DNA of 64,000 nt from assembly GCA_041751095.1 (NCBI GenBank), contig JBGSYC010000215.1, positions 1 to 64,000 of the forward strand, in the 5' to 3' direction. A model generated the notes under the pieces. It ran no database searches. It saw only the letters and a list, made by a program, of their open reading frames with translations, and was not told where the DNA came from. A program made the translations under genes and the position numbers. This document shows, piece by piece, positions 17,999-27,566 of the stretch; position 1 is the first letter of the stretch; each line of letters starts with the position of its first letter. Source of the DNA: JADCRZ01 sp041751095. Its GTDB lineage: Bacteria; Bacteroidota; Bacteroidia; Chitinophagales; Chitinophagaceae.

Positions 17999-19222
17999 AT
18001 GGAAACAATGGCAAATGTAAGTCTGGCTGAAAAAGCCCTTGAGCAGGGAAAAGGTATCCTGCGCCTAGCCCCCACCTGGGTACCACGGTCATTTTGCGTA
18101 CCCGGGCGAAGGATCAAATTACACCCAGATGACTATTATGTTCTCGGGGGCCAGCGGGGCGGGATAGACGAACGCTGGCTCTCTTCCACCACCCCCGCAC
18201 AGAACGGGCCTTTAACAGGAGAGAACGAAGGCCTTAGCGTCGTTGTTTTTAAGGACGGGGGCAAAGTTGAAAAGCTACTGCTAAGAGATGCCATCAGCGA
18301 ACTCAAAGGCGGTATTATTGGCGACCGGCTGTGGAACGAACACGGCAGTTGGCCAATGTATTCAAAATTTTTTGACAATATGGGTCCGCTTCCGCATCAT
18401 GTGCATCATAACGATGAAAAAGCGGCATTGATCGGCCAAAAGGGTAAACCGGAAGCTTATTACTTTCCACCACAATTAAATAATCATGGAGGCGACTTCC
18501 CTTATACGTTTATGGGAATAGCGCCAGGCACTTCAAGGGAAGACATCCGCCAGTGCCTCCTTAATTTTTCCAAAGGTGATAATAAGATAACCAATTACTC
18601 GCAGGCTTTCCGGCTTGAGCCGGGCACTGGCTGGGATGTGCCGCCCGGGTTGCTGCATGCTCCAGGAAGCTTATGTACCTATGAACCCCAAAAAGCATCT
18701 GACGTTTTCGCGATGTACCAGTCACTGGTCAATGAAGCCATCATCCCTGAAGAACTGTTATGGAATGGTACCCCGGAAGGGAGCAGGGGCGATTACGACC
18801 AATTGCTTGACGTGATAGATTGGGATCTTAACCTTGACCCGCATCTGCAGGAGCATCGTTATATGCGCCCGAAGACAGTAAGACCTTTCGATGAAATGAA
18901 TTCGGAAGGCTACATAGAAAATTGGGTATGTTATAAATCAGACGCTTTTGGCGCCAAAGAGATCACTGTTCACCCGGGAGCAACCGTCACCATTAAAGAT
19001 AACGCAGCATATGGAATTATTGTGATGCAGGGACATGGCAAAATGGGAATATGGGATATTGAAACGCCAGCGTTGATCCGTTACGGCCAGCTTACCAACG
19101 ACGAGTTTTTCATTACGGAACAGGCAGCTAAAGAGGGTGTTACGATAGTAAACCCCTCGTCAACAGACCCAATAGTAATCCTCAAACATTTCGGCCCCGG
19201 AAACCCGGATATGGTGCTGTAA
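17999..19222 (+). CDS. cupin-fold protein of sugar cluster
   Basis: The 407-residue cytosolic protein resembles a large cupin of the mannose-6-phosphate-isomerase kind. PLPHHVHHNDEKA near 130-142 has clustered His and Glu as in a metal site, and DVPPGLLHAPGSLCTYEP near 210-227 supplies a further His, as in the second cupin motif. A second, C-terminal cupin-like part contains HPGATVTIKDN and GIIVMQGHGKMGIW. The metal and reaction are not known. It is 11 bases behind DUF4432 and upstream of the TIM-barrel isomerase, so it very likely acts in the same pathway. It may be a sugar isomerase. Confidence 0.7.
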   Translation: METMANVSLAEKALEQGKGILRLAPTWVPRSFCVPGRRIKLHPDDYYVLGGQRGGIDERWLSSTTPAQNGPLTGENEGLSVVVFKDGGKVEKLLLRDAISELKGGIIGDRLWNEHGSWPMYSKFFDNMGPLPHHVHHNDEKAALIGQKGKPEAYYFPPQLNNHGGDFPYTFMGIAPGTSREDIRQCLLNFSKGDNKITNYSQAFRLEPGTGWDVPPGLLHAPGSLCTYEPQKASDVFAMYQSLVNEAIIPEELLWNGTPEGSRGDYDQLLDVIDWDLNLDPHLQEHRYMRPKTVRPFDEMNSEGYIENWVCYKSDAFGAKEITVHPGATVTIKDNAAYGIIVMQGHGKMGIWDIETPALIRYGQLTNDEFFITEQAAKEGVTIVNPSSTDPIVILKHFGPGNPDMVL

Positions 19223-19240
19223 ATGTGAAATAACCGTCCT

Positions 19241-19280
19241 TTTAGATTTTTGATTTCAGATTTCAGATTTCAGATTTCAG
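19241..19280. repeat. heptanucleotide tandem repeat (GATTTCA)n
   Basis: Four perfect GATTTCA units run from 19252 to 19279, after the imperfect TTTAGATTTTT. The array lies in the 122-base gap between the cupin and TIM-barrel genes and may vary in length between strains. Confidence 0.9.
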
Positions 19281-19344
19281 CCGTAATCGATAATTTCCGG
19301 GTTGAATAACACAATAACATTCTTCATTAATAATCCTTAGAATT

Positions 19345-20424
19345 ATGCAAGCAAATAATTATCCCAAACTCCATAACGCCTCATGGCCCGGCATCGTCGG
19401 TAAAGGTGCAGGATCAGAGCCTGTTATTTCCCTGGATGAAATGCTCGACCTTACTGCTGCTGCCGAGGTAGAAGGGGTTAAATTTGATGGTATTGACCTG
19501 GGGCTTTTCGAGGGGCATTTTGATATCAATAGTACCGATGATGGTATACAGGAACTTGCCGATAAGGTGACGAGCCGGCATCTTGAGATAGGTTCGCTTG
19601 TTGCACCGGTGTGGCCGCCAACGGGTGGTTCTGCAATGGGCAGCAAAGAAGAACGCGCCCGTTTTATAGAGCAGGTTCGCAAAACAGCCCACATCGGAAA
19701 GGTTTTCCGGGATATGGGTGTTCGTCCAAATGGGGTAATCCGTATTGATTCTGCGACCGATCCCTTAACATGGGCGAAAGACCCGGCGGGAAATACCAGG
19801 ATAATTGCTGAAACTTTCCGGGAGGCTTGTGACGTGGCCGCAGCTTATGGAGAAAAGCTCGCTGCCGAGGGAGAAATCTGCTGGGGCGGTATGCATAGCT
19901 GGAAGGCAATGATCAACACACTGGAGGCTGTCGACTGCCCGAATATCGGGTTCCAGGCTGATATGGCTCATACCTTGTTGTATCTTCTTGGCTATAACAG
20001 CCCCGAAGACCGGATTCTTCCCGAAAACTTCGACTGGAATGACCGGAACGCACTGTCGGAGGGTCTTAAAAAACTCACCGCAGCCCTCAGGCCCTGGACA
20101 ATCGATTTTCATGTTGCGCAGAATGACGGCACCGTGCATGGAACCGGTTCACATGACAAAACAGGACGACACTGCCTTGCTACCGACCCTAATGGAAAGC
20201 TTAACATACCAACGGATGCCGGCCACTGGCTCAGAGATGAAAATGGCGAACTCACAAAAGCGTTTAAACACATTTGCTGGGACGGGTGCATGTTCCCCAA
20301 TGATGTTATGACAAAGCCGGAAACCTGGAACAACATCCTGTCTAACATGATAAAGGTCCGCCAGTTACATGGATGGTACGAGATGAGATACGATAGCGTG
20401 AACATTCAACCGGTTACAAATTAA
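19345..20424 (+). CDS. TIM-barrel sugar isomerase/epimerase family protein
   Basis: The 359 residues fit the AP-endonuclease-2-like TIM barrel shared by sugar isomerases and epimerases. Candidate metal ligands are the Glu in AAEGEICWGG, the Asp-His pair in GFQADMAHT, the His in IDFHVAQNDG and a late acidic residue near CWDG. There is no signal peptide. In rhizobia and Bacteroides such proteins act beside ThuA or Gfo/Idh/MocA enzymes on keto sugars. The gene is 20 bases before the Gfo/Idh/MocA gene, so they are co-transcribed. Specific substrate not known. Confidence 0.83.
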   Translation: MQANNYPKLHNASWPGIVGKGAGSEPVISLDEMLDLTAAAEVEGVKFDGIDLGLFEGHFDINSTDDGIQELADKVTSRHLEIGSLVAPVWPPTGGSAMGSKEERARFIEQVRKTAHIGKVFRDMGVRPNGVIRIDSATDPLTWAKDPAGNTRIIAETFREACDVAAAYGEKLAAEGEICWGGMHSWKAMINTLEAVDCPNIGFQADMAHTLLYLLGYNSPEDRILPENFDWNDRNALSEGLKKLTAALRPWTIDFHVAQNDGTVHGTGSHDKTGRHCLATDPNGKLNIPTDAGHWLRDENGELTKAFKHICWDGCMFPNDVMTKPETWNNILSNMIKVRQLHGWYEMRYDSVNIQPVTN

Positions 20425-20444
20425 TCACTGTATAATATTCTTGT

Positions 20445-21581
20445 ATGAAGTACGTAAGAGTCGGATTAATCGGATGTGGTTTTATGGGCCGAACACATTC
20501 AAACGCATATAAACGCGTTGGTGATTTCTTTCCGGAAATGGAATACAGGCCTGTGCTGAAAACGGTTTGCTCACGAAATGGGGAAAAGGCAAAGGCTTTT
20601 GCGGGACAGTGGGGGTACGACTCTTTTGAGACAGACTGGAAAGCCGTCATTGCACGGGAGGATATCGATGCCGTTGATATCTGTACACCAAATGATATGC
20701 ATGCGGAAATCGCTATAGCCGCGGCGGAAGCCGGTAAGATGATCCTTTGCGAGAAACCGCTTGCACGAACATTAGAGGAGGCACAGCGCATGACAGATGC
20801 TATTGAAAAAGCCGGCGTAGCCAATACCGTCTGGTACAACTACCGGCGCCTCCCGGCAGTAAGTTTAGCCAAACAGATCATTGATTCAGGCAAGCTTGGT
20901 AAAGTTTTTCATTACCGGTCTAACTTCTTACAGGACTGGACGATCAATGCCAACCTTCCTCAGGGGGGTGAGGGATTGTGGCGCCTGGATGCAGAAGCAG
21001 CAGGATCCGGCGTTACGGGCGACCTTCTCGCGCATTGTATTGACGGTGCCATTTGGATGAATGGTGGCATCAAAGACGTATCTGCCGTAACGGAAACGTT
21101 CGTAAAACAGCGGGTTCACCAGTCAACAGGTCAAATGCAGGATGTTGGCATAGATGACGCGTGCATATTTCACTGTCATTTTTTAAACGGATCGTTGGGC
21201 CTTTTTGAATCTACCCGTTATGCCCGCGGTCATAAAGCGCTGTTTACATTTGAGATCAATGGTGAAAATGCCTCTATTCGCTGGGACCTCCATGATTTGA
21301 ACCGGCTTGAATATTTTGATTATGGTGACGACTCAATCGTACGCGGCTGGCGAACTATTCATGTTACTGATGGGGATCAGCCCTATATGAATAAATGGTG
21401 GGTACCTGGTTTAGGAATCGGGTATGAACATAGTTTCGTTCACCAGGCTGCTGATTTTTTGAAAAGCCTCGAAACAGGGCAACCCTGTTCTCCAACTTTT
21501 AAAGAGGCCTTTGAAACGCAAAAGGTTTGCCAGGCAGTGCTTGACTCTGCTTCTGCAAAGAGTTGGAAAGATATCAATTAG
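20445..21581 (+). CDS. Gfo/Idh/MocA-family NAD(P)-dependent oxidoreductase
   Basis: The 378-residue protein has an N-terminal Rossmann fold with RVGLIGCGFMGRTH and the family motif CEKPLA near 102-107, whose Lys takes part in catalysis. A C-terminal sheet domain follows from about 125. DLLAHCIDGAIWM supplies the conserved Asp/His segment. No Tat signal is present, so it acts in the cytoplasm. In the context of ThuA, DUF1080 and a TIM-barrel protein its probable reaction is oxidation at C3 of a glycoside or its reversal. It ends the operon, with a terminator at 21651. Confidence 0.9.
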   Translation: MKYVRVGLIGCGFMGRTHSNAYKRVGDFFPEMEYRPVLKTVCSRNGEKAKAFAGQWGYDSFETDWKAVIAREDIDAVDICTPNDMHAEIAIAAAEAGKMILCEKPLARTLEEAQRMTDAIEKAGVANTVWYNYRRLPAVSLAKQIIDSGKLGKVFHYRSNFLQDWTINANLPQGGEGLWRLDAEAAGSGVTGDLLAHCIDGAIWMNGGIKDVSAVTETFVKQRVHQSTGQMQDVGIDDACIFHCHFLNGSLGLFESTRYARGHKALFTFEINGENASIRWDLHDLNRLEYFDYGDDSIVRGWRTIHVTDGDQPYMNKWWVPGLGIGYEHSFVHQAADFLKSLETGQPCSPTFKEAFETQKVCQAVLDSASAKSWKDIN

Positions 21582-21650
21582 TTCGTAGAAACATTCATGG
21601 ATTACCTTTGGCAAACATGTGATCCGTGACGATTTACTACATTTTCTTCA

Positions 21651-21678
21651 GCAAAGGGGCGAGATACCGCCCCTTTGC
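21651..21678 (+). terminator. strong hairpin terminator after the Gfo/Idh/MocA gene
   Basis: GCAAAGGGGCG (21651-21661) and CGCCCCTTTGC (21668-21678) pair perfectly over 11 bases around a six-base loop. The downstream T-tract is short, so termination may be partial. Confidence 0.7.
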
Positions 21679-21898
21679 TTATTGTTTATATCCAGGCTTT
21701 GCGAGGCCTCCCGTCTGCCATTGCTGAGGCAGGTTATCTTTTGCAAATTATGCAAACAAGACCTGTTATCGACCAATCCGGTCGATTTCTTTAGCCCCGG
21801 CCTAAATTGATTCAAAGAAACATCCGGAACTAAAATATCCTGAATACCGGTTTAATAAGATAAATTACATCAGCATTGTTAATCTAACCATAAGAGGC

Positions 21899-24643
21899 AT
21901 GAAAATGTTACACAAAGTGAAATATAAGAGACATACACAACTGTTGCTTGCAGCCATAAGTTTACTTATTATCAGCACAATTGTCATATCGTTTACCCGG
22001 ATTAAGTCACAAAATCAACATTCGGCTAAAAAGAATATCGGAAATTCCAAAGTAGATAAACTGAAATTATTACCTGACTTTCATGCTGACCATCTGTATA
22101 GCCCCGGAGAAAATGAGCAGGGTTCCTGGGTGGCAATGGCTTTTGATAATAAAGGCAGGATGATCGCGTGTGATCAATATGGGTTTCTTTACCGGCTGAC
22201 CATTCCACCGGTTGGCGCCGATACGAATAAAGTAAAGATAAAGGTAGAAAAACTGGACATCAATATACCGGGAGATACGACTTCTCTGAAACTGGGCTAT
22301 GCCCATGGATTGCTGTACGCTTTCAACAGCCTTTATGTGATGGTAAACGACGAGGGCGATAAGGACCTGGTGAGAAAGAGCGGGCTTTACCGGCTTCAGG
22401 ATACCGACAACGATGACAGGTACGATAAAATTACTATGCTTAAACGGCTGCACGGCGCAGGAGAGCATGGTCCGCATACTGCAGTATTAGCGCCGGATGG
22501 AAAATCGATCTACGTAATAGCCGGAAATTTCACCAGGATACCTGAAATGGACAATTATGAGGGAAAAGACACAGCAAGGTTAGACAACCTTTTACCCATG
22601 ATCAAAGACCCCGGGGGGCATGATAACGTGGTTAATACACACGGCGGATGGATAGCCAAGACAGATTCTGCCGGCAGCAAATGGGAGTTGATAGGTTCAG
22701 GATTTCGCAATCCTTTTGACATGGCTTTTAACGAAGATGGAGAACTGTTTACTTATGATTCGGACATGGAATGGGACTTTGGCCTGCCGTGGTACAGGCC
22801 AACGCGCATATGCCATGTCACTAGCGGCAGCGAATTCGGATGGCGGCAGGGCACAAATAAATGGTCACCCGCTTACCCGGACAATTCTCCGCCTATATTG
22901 AATATCGGGCAGGGATCTCCTACCAGTTTCTTTACCGGACAGCAAGCCCGCTTCCCCGAAAAATACCGTCGGGCACTTTTTGCTTTTGACTGGAGTTTCG
23001 GGATGATATATGCCATCCATCTGCAACCTGATGGATCAACCTACAAGGCCAAAGCAGAAGAATTTATCTCAGGGGCCCCGTTGCCGTTAACGGACGGGAT
23101 CATCGGACCCGACGGCGCTTTATATTTTCTCACCGGAGGCAGGCGGCTTGAATCACACCTGTACAGGGTTTATTACTCAAACAATACCGCACCAAATGCC
23201 CCCCTGACATCACCGGGTTCAACCAGTGCAGCAAGTGCACGGAAAACTCGACACGACCTGGAACAATATCACACCCGGAAGGACGCCAATGCGGTTAATT
23301 TTGCCTGGCCCTATTTAAAAGACAACGACAGGTTTATCCGGCACGCGGCGCGTGTAGCCATCCAAAGGCAGCCGGTAAGTGAATGGCAGGAAAAGGCATT
23401 GACAGAGAAGGACCCCGGGATATTAACCCAGGCAATCATCGCGCTGGCACGATACGGTGGTCAAAACCTGAAAGAAAGAATGTACAATGCTCTGATGAGC
23501 GTCAATTTTAAACAATTATCTCAAACACAACAGATAGACTTCTTAAGGGCTTGTGAGCTTACGCTTATTCGGATGGGGCTCCCCGAAGGTGCGCAAAAAG
23601 CCCAACTGATCAGCTACCTTCAGCCCGGATATCCGGCATCCAACAATCAGATCAACCGGTTATTCAGTAAAATACTGGTTCATATCGGAGATCCGCAGGT
23701 AGTTCCAAAAACGATGGCCTTGATCGATAAGGCAAAAGACAATGATTCATTGCAAAAAACCTTTTCAAACTCGTCCGACCTGATCCTACGTAATCCTCAA
23801 TATGGAATGGATATCGCAGAGATGTTAGCGAAGACTCCTCCTGCACAGCAGATATATTATGCCACCGCTTTAAGCGCGGCAAAAAATGGCTGGACGCAGC
23901 AAACACGTGATAAATATTTCAAATGGGTAAGCACCGCCTTTGGTTATAAAGGTGGCCATAGTTATATAGGGTTTATCGACAGGGCGAGAAAGATGGCGCT
24001 TGCAAACGTTCCGAAAGAGCAGTTTGCACTTTACGATAAGCTGTCCGGTGGCGCTTTGCTGGATGCTACTAACGGAAACAGATTAGCAAGCAACGTGGCA
24101 CGGCCCAAAGGCCCGGGGCGACGCTGGATGGTTGACTCCGCACTGGCCGTTGTTGAGAGCAATTCTGCTCCAAGGAGTCATGAACAGGGAAAAGCAATGT
24201 ATGCAGCCACGCTTTGTAGTTCCTGCCATCGCATTGCAGGCGAGGGCGGAGAAATTGGCCCCGACCTGTCACAATTAGGTACACGTTTTTCAGCCCGGGA
24301 CATCCTGGTGTCTATTATCGAACCAAGCAAGGAAGTATCCGATCAGTTTGCGGCTACCTATTTTTACATGAAAGATGGGAGTTCAATTGTAGGCAGGGTT
24401 AAAAACCAGGACAAAGATAAGTATTATGTCAGCCAGAACCCTTTTGCGCCGCAGGCTATTCGTGAAATCCTTAAAAAGGATGTCGCCAGAGCGAGCATTT
24501 CTGATGCGCCATCTATCATGTTTCCCGGCTTAATCAATGGCCTGAACGCGGAGGAATTAAAAGATCTTATGGCTTACCTTATTTCCGGTGGTAATAAAAA
24601 TCACGATGTATATAAACCGAAAGGAAAGAGTACCAATCCTTAG
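21899..24643 (+). CDS. beta-propeller dehydrogenase-like protein with HEAT region and cytochrome c domain
   Basis: The 914-residue protein begins with a membrane anchor or signal (about 13-33). Residues 55-425 look like the PQQ/soluble-glucose-dehydrogenase-type propeller used by Planctomycete and Bacteroidota membrane-bound dehydrogenases: GAGEHGPHTAVLAPDGKSIYV, GSGFRNPFDMAFN and GPDGALYFLTGG are split strands. A helical HEAT-like part covers about 440-690. The end carries a cytochrome c domain with CSSCH (Cys773, Cys776, His777) and a later Met in SIMFPG as possible axial ligand. It would oxidise a sugar in the periplasm and pass electrons to the respiratory chain. PQQ binding is not shown. 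Confidence 0.8.
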   Translation: MKMLHKVKYKRHTQLLLAAISLLIISTIVISFTRIKSQNQHSAKKNIGNSKVDKLKLLPDFHADHLYSPGENEQGSWVAMAFDNKGRMIACDQYGFLYRLTIPPVGADTNKVKIKVEKLDINIPGDTTSLKLGYAHGLLYAFNSLYVMVNDEGDKDLVRKSGLYRLQDTDNDDRYDKITMLKRLHGAGEHGPHTAVLAPDGKSIYVIAGNFTRIPEMDNYEGKDTARLDNLLPMIKDPGGHDNVVNTHGGWIAKTDSAGSKWELIGSGFRNPFDMAFNEDGELFTYDSDMEWDFGLPWYRPTRICHVTSGSEFGWRQGTNKWSPAYPDNSPPILNIGQGSPTSFFTGQQARFPEKYRRALFAFDWSFGMIYAIHLQPDGSTYKAKAEEFISGAPLPLTDGIIGPDGALYFLTGGRRLESHLYRVYYSNNTAPNAPLTSPGSTSAASARKTRHDLEQYHTRKDANAVNFAWPYLKDNDRFIRHAARVAIQRQPVSEWQEKALTEKDPGILTQAIIALARYGGQNLKERMYNALMSVNFKQLSQTQQIDFLRACELTLIRMGLPEGAQKAQLISYLQPGYPASNNQINRLFSKILVHIGDPQVVPKTMALIDKAKDNDSLQKTFSNSSDLILRNPQYGMDIAEMLAKTPPAQQIYYATALSAAKNGWTQQTRDKYFKWVSTAFGYKGGHSYIGFIDRARKMALANVPKEQFALYDKLSGGALLDATNGNRLASNVARPKGPGRRWMVDSALAVVESNSAPRSHEQGKAMYAATLCSSCHRIAGEGGEIGPDLSQLGTRFSARDILVSIIEPSKEVSDQFAATYFYMKDGSSIVGRVKNQDKDKYYVSQNPFAPQAIREILKKDVARASISDAPSIMFPGLINGLNAEELKDLMAYLISGGNKNHDVYKPKGKSTNP

Positions 24644-24725
24644 TGTCAGGTAAGCTCAATGGTACACGTACACTACGGTAGATGATTACGCCCCTGGCTT
24701 AATGCATGCCTTCCTTCACGGGATG

Positions 24726-25403
24726 TTATGCATGACGCTTTGTGGGTAACGAGGGAATCAACATAGGTGTTTTATGTGCGTATTCAGCATATGCATCTCC
24801 GAATTCCAGCTTTAGTTTATTTTCTTCCAGTCTTATGCCGATCAACACATAAACGGTAATAATCGAACAGGCGATCATGTTGTGAAGGAGTGGATACAAC
24901 AGAAACAACCCCCACATAAACAGCAGGGTGCCAGCGTACAGAGGATGCCGCACATAGTGATGCAAACCATTCACCTCGAGAACCTGGGGCCGTGGTTTCT
25001 TCATAAACACATCAGTGCCGCTTAAATTTGCAAAATATTTTTTTATGCATATGCTCATCACAATAAGTCCGCCCACTACCCCAACCATACCAAAAGCCTG
25101 AATTGTTAGTGATGGCAAAAACAGGTAAAAACTTGTACCCTTAAACTGATACGCCAATATCAACACCAACCCGATCGCAAATACATACGAATAAAACAAG
25201 CGGTAATATTTGAAGTACCTGCCGGTAATTCGCTGCACAGTTTTTTTAAACCATAATGCGGCCATAAAACTATGAAGAAATGCATATAAAAACCATAGCA
25301 ATCCTATGGTAACGTGAAACGGATAATTCAACTCATGAAATTTAAAACTGATATTTGTTGCAACGCACGCTATACTATTGCCTGCCTCTATAGCCCGAAT
25401 CAA
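24726..25403 (-). CDS. isoprenylcysteine/phospholipid methyltransferase-like membrane protein
   Basis: The product has about 225 residues and five or six hydrophobic helices. The C-terminal half holds the ICMT/PEMT-type signature HHYVRHPLYAGTLLFMWGLF, then a hydrophobic helix and IRLEENKLKLEFGDAYAEYA, the site that binds S-adenosylmethionine in this family. It is probably an inner-membrane methyltransferase or NnrU-like protein of unknown substrate. The start is uncertain: ATG 25403 is the first Met in frame, but the first 20 residues are not clearly a helix. It is divergent from the ABC-F gene. Confidence 0.75.
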   Translation of the reverse strand: MIRAIEAGNSIACVATNISFKFHELNYPFHVTIGLLWFLYAFLHSFMAALWFKKTVQRITGRYFKYYRLFYSYVFAIGLVLILAYQFKGTSFYLFLPSLTIQAFGMVGVVGGLIVMSICIKKYFANLSGTDVFMKKPRPQVLEVNGLHHYVRHPLYAGTLLFMWGLFLLYPLLHNMIACSIITVYVLIGIRLEENKLKLEFGDAYAEYAHKTPMLIPSLPTKRHA

Positions 25404-25644
25404 TATAGCTGATTCAACTGATGTTCACCAGCCAAAATTAAGGCAGAAAATCATTACCCGCCAAAGTAGTGCTATACTTAATGCAGGAAGACCAGAAAGG
25501 ATTCCCCTCATATTTTGCAAACCCATAATATCAGCAAATGCTGCAACGCAATCCATTGAACATATTCACCAAAAACACAGAGGAATTACAGCATCTATAA
25601 CCATTCCTTTCCATAAAAATTTTTCAATCACTAACCCTGCTCGT

Positions 25645-25652
25645 TATCTTTG
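25645..25652 (+). promoter_or_regulatory. candidate -7 box directly upstream of the ABC-F gene
   Basis: TATCTTTG ends only four bases before the ATG at 25657, matching TAnnTTTG. Transcription would then begin at or very near the start codon, giving a leaderless message. Confidence 0.5.
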
Positions 25653-25656
25653 CATC

Positions 25657-27561
25657 ATGCATTACGTATCTGTGGAAGGATTGAGCAAGTCATACGGAGT
25701 TAAGCCCCTGTTTAAAAATATTTCATTTCATATAGAAGAAGGTGATAAAATCGCACTTGTTGCCAGGAACGGTTCAGGCAAATCCACCCTGCTTAAAATA
25801 CTGGCGGGCAAGGAAACTGCTGAACAAGGCAAAGTATGGATCCATAAAGACGTAACCATCGCATTATTTGAGCAGGATCCCGTTTTCGAGGAAGAAAAAA
25901 GCGTGCTCGATAATATTTTTCACCACGAACACCCTGTGATCAATGCAATAAAGAATTATGAAGTGGTGGAGGAAGAAGGCGATGTTGACAAGATAACCGA
26001 TGCCATTGTCGAAATGGACGAATTGAACGCCTGGGATTTCGATACCAAAGTGAAACAGATCCTGGGGAAACTCAACATTCATAATCTTCAGCAATTGGCC
26101 AATACACTCTCGGGGGGAGAACGTAAGAGAGTGGCCCTGGCTAAAACGCTTATAGACATCGGGTTTGAACACAAGCATGTACTGCTGATTATGGATGAAC
26201 CTACCAACCACCTGGACGTGGATATGGTAGAGTGGCTTGAACACTATCTGGGCCAGGAAAAGGTGACCTTACTCATGGTAACTCACGACCGGTATTTCCT
26301 GGACGCCGTTAGTGAGGAAATCTGGGAACTTGACGAGAATTACCTGTATTCCTACAAAGGCGACTACGAAAATTTTATGGAGAAAAAAGCTGCACGCATA
26401 GAAAGCGAAGCGGCTACTATCGATAAGGCCCGGAACCTATATAGAAAAGAGCTGGAATGGATGCGCAAACAACCAAAGGCCAGAACCACAAAATCGAAAA
26501 GCAGGATCGACTCTTTTTACGACGTAGAGGCAATAGCAAAACAAAAGCTCGACAATCAGCAACTGGAGCTAAACGTAAAAATGAGCAGGCTGGGTGGGAA
26601 AATTGTTGAACTGAAAAAAGTATACAAACGGTATGGTGAAAAGGTGATCATGAAAGGATTTGATTACACCTTTAAAAAAGGCGACCGCATAGGAGTTGTC
26701 GGAAAGAATGGCGTAGGCAAGTCAAGCTTCCTGCATATTTTACAAGGCCAGGAACAGCCAGACAGTGGTAAAGTGAATATCGGCGATACGGTGATTTTTG
26801 GAAACTACGCCCAGCAGGGCCTGGAAATAAAAGAAGATAAAAGGGTGATTGAATTTGTGAAAGATATTGCAGAGCACTTTCCTCTGGCAGATGGCAGCTC
26901 CCTGAGTGCGGCGCAGTTCTTAAATCTTTTTCTCTTTCCGCCGGAACAGCAATACACTTACATATCCAAATTAAGCGGAGGCGAGAAAAGGCGTTTACAT
27001 TTGTTGTCGATCCTCTTTAGGAATCCCAATTTTTTGATCCTCGATGAGCCAACCAACGACCTTGATCTCCAAACACTTGGTGTTTTGGAAAACTTTCTTT
27101 CCGAATACCAGGGGTGCATTATCATTGTATCGCACGACCGGTACTTTATGGACCGACTGGTAGACCATTTGTTTGTATTTGAAGGTGACGGAATTATACG
27201 CGATTATCCCGGAAATTATACCCTGTACAGAATTTGGATGAGGGAGCAGGAAAAGTTAACAGGCCTGAATTCGCCGGTAACACAGAAAAACAACGAATCA
27301 AATTACACAACTGTTCTTCAGTCGAAGTCTGAAGCAAATACCAAAAAGAAGATAACCTTTAAGGAAAAACGCGAGTTTGAATTATTAGAGAAAGAAATCG
27401 CAGACCTTGAAAAAGAAAAAGAAATCCTCTCGCAGAAATTAAATGGTGGTAACCAGCCTTTCGCCGAATTACAGCAAATGTCGACACGTATAAGCCAGAT
27501 AGACGCTTTGCTTGAAGAAAAGGAAATGCGTTGGCTGGAATTCAGTGATACTTTTAGTTAG
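25657..27561 (+). CDS. ABC-F family ATPase (Uup-like)
   Basis: The 634-residue soluble protein has two nucleotide-binding domains and no membrane part, as in the ABC-F group that acts on the ribosome. Domain 1 shows Walker A (ARNGSGKST), signature LSGGERKRVALA and Walker B LLIMDEPTNHLD. Domain 2 shows GKNGVGKSS, LSGGEKRRLHLL and LILDEPTNDLD. A linker (ELEWMRKQPKARTTKSKSR) lies between them and a C-terminal coiled coil from about 555 is typical of Uup. I use ATG 25657 since upstream residues in frame are unlike the family. A -7 box four bases upstream suggests a leaderless message. Confidence 0.93.
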   Translation: MHYVSVEGLSKSYGVKPLFKNISFHIEEGDKIALVARNGSGKSTLLKILAGKETAEQGKVWIHKDVTIALFEQDPVFEEEKSVLDNIFHHEHPVINAIKNYEVVEEEGDVDKITDAIVEMDELNAWDFDTKVKQILGKLNIHNLQQLANTLSGGERKRVALAKTLIDIGFEHKHVLLIMDEPTNHLDVDMVEWLEHYLGQEKVTLLMVTHDRYFLDAVSEEIWELDENYLYSYKGDYENFMEKKAARIESEAATIDKARNLYRKELEWMRKQPKARTTKSKSRIDSFYDVEAIAKQKLDNQQLELNVKMSRLGGKIVELKKVYKRYGEKVIMKGFDYTFKKGDRIGVVGKNGVGKSSFLHILQGQEQPDSGKVNIGDTVIFGNYAQQGLEIKEDKRVIEFVKDIAEHFPLADGSSLSAAQFLNLFLFPPEQQYTYISKLSGGEKRRLHLLSILFRNPNFLILDEPTNDLDLQTLGVLENFLSEYQGCIIIVSHDRYFMDRLVDHLFVFEGDGIIRDYPGNYTLYRIWMREQEKLTGLNSPVTQKNNESNYTTVLQSKSEANTKKKITFKEKREFELLEKEIADLEKEKEILSQKLNGGNQPFAELQQMSTRISQIDALLEEKEMRWLEFSDTFS

Positions 27562-27566
27562 AGGAA

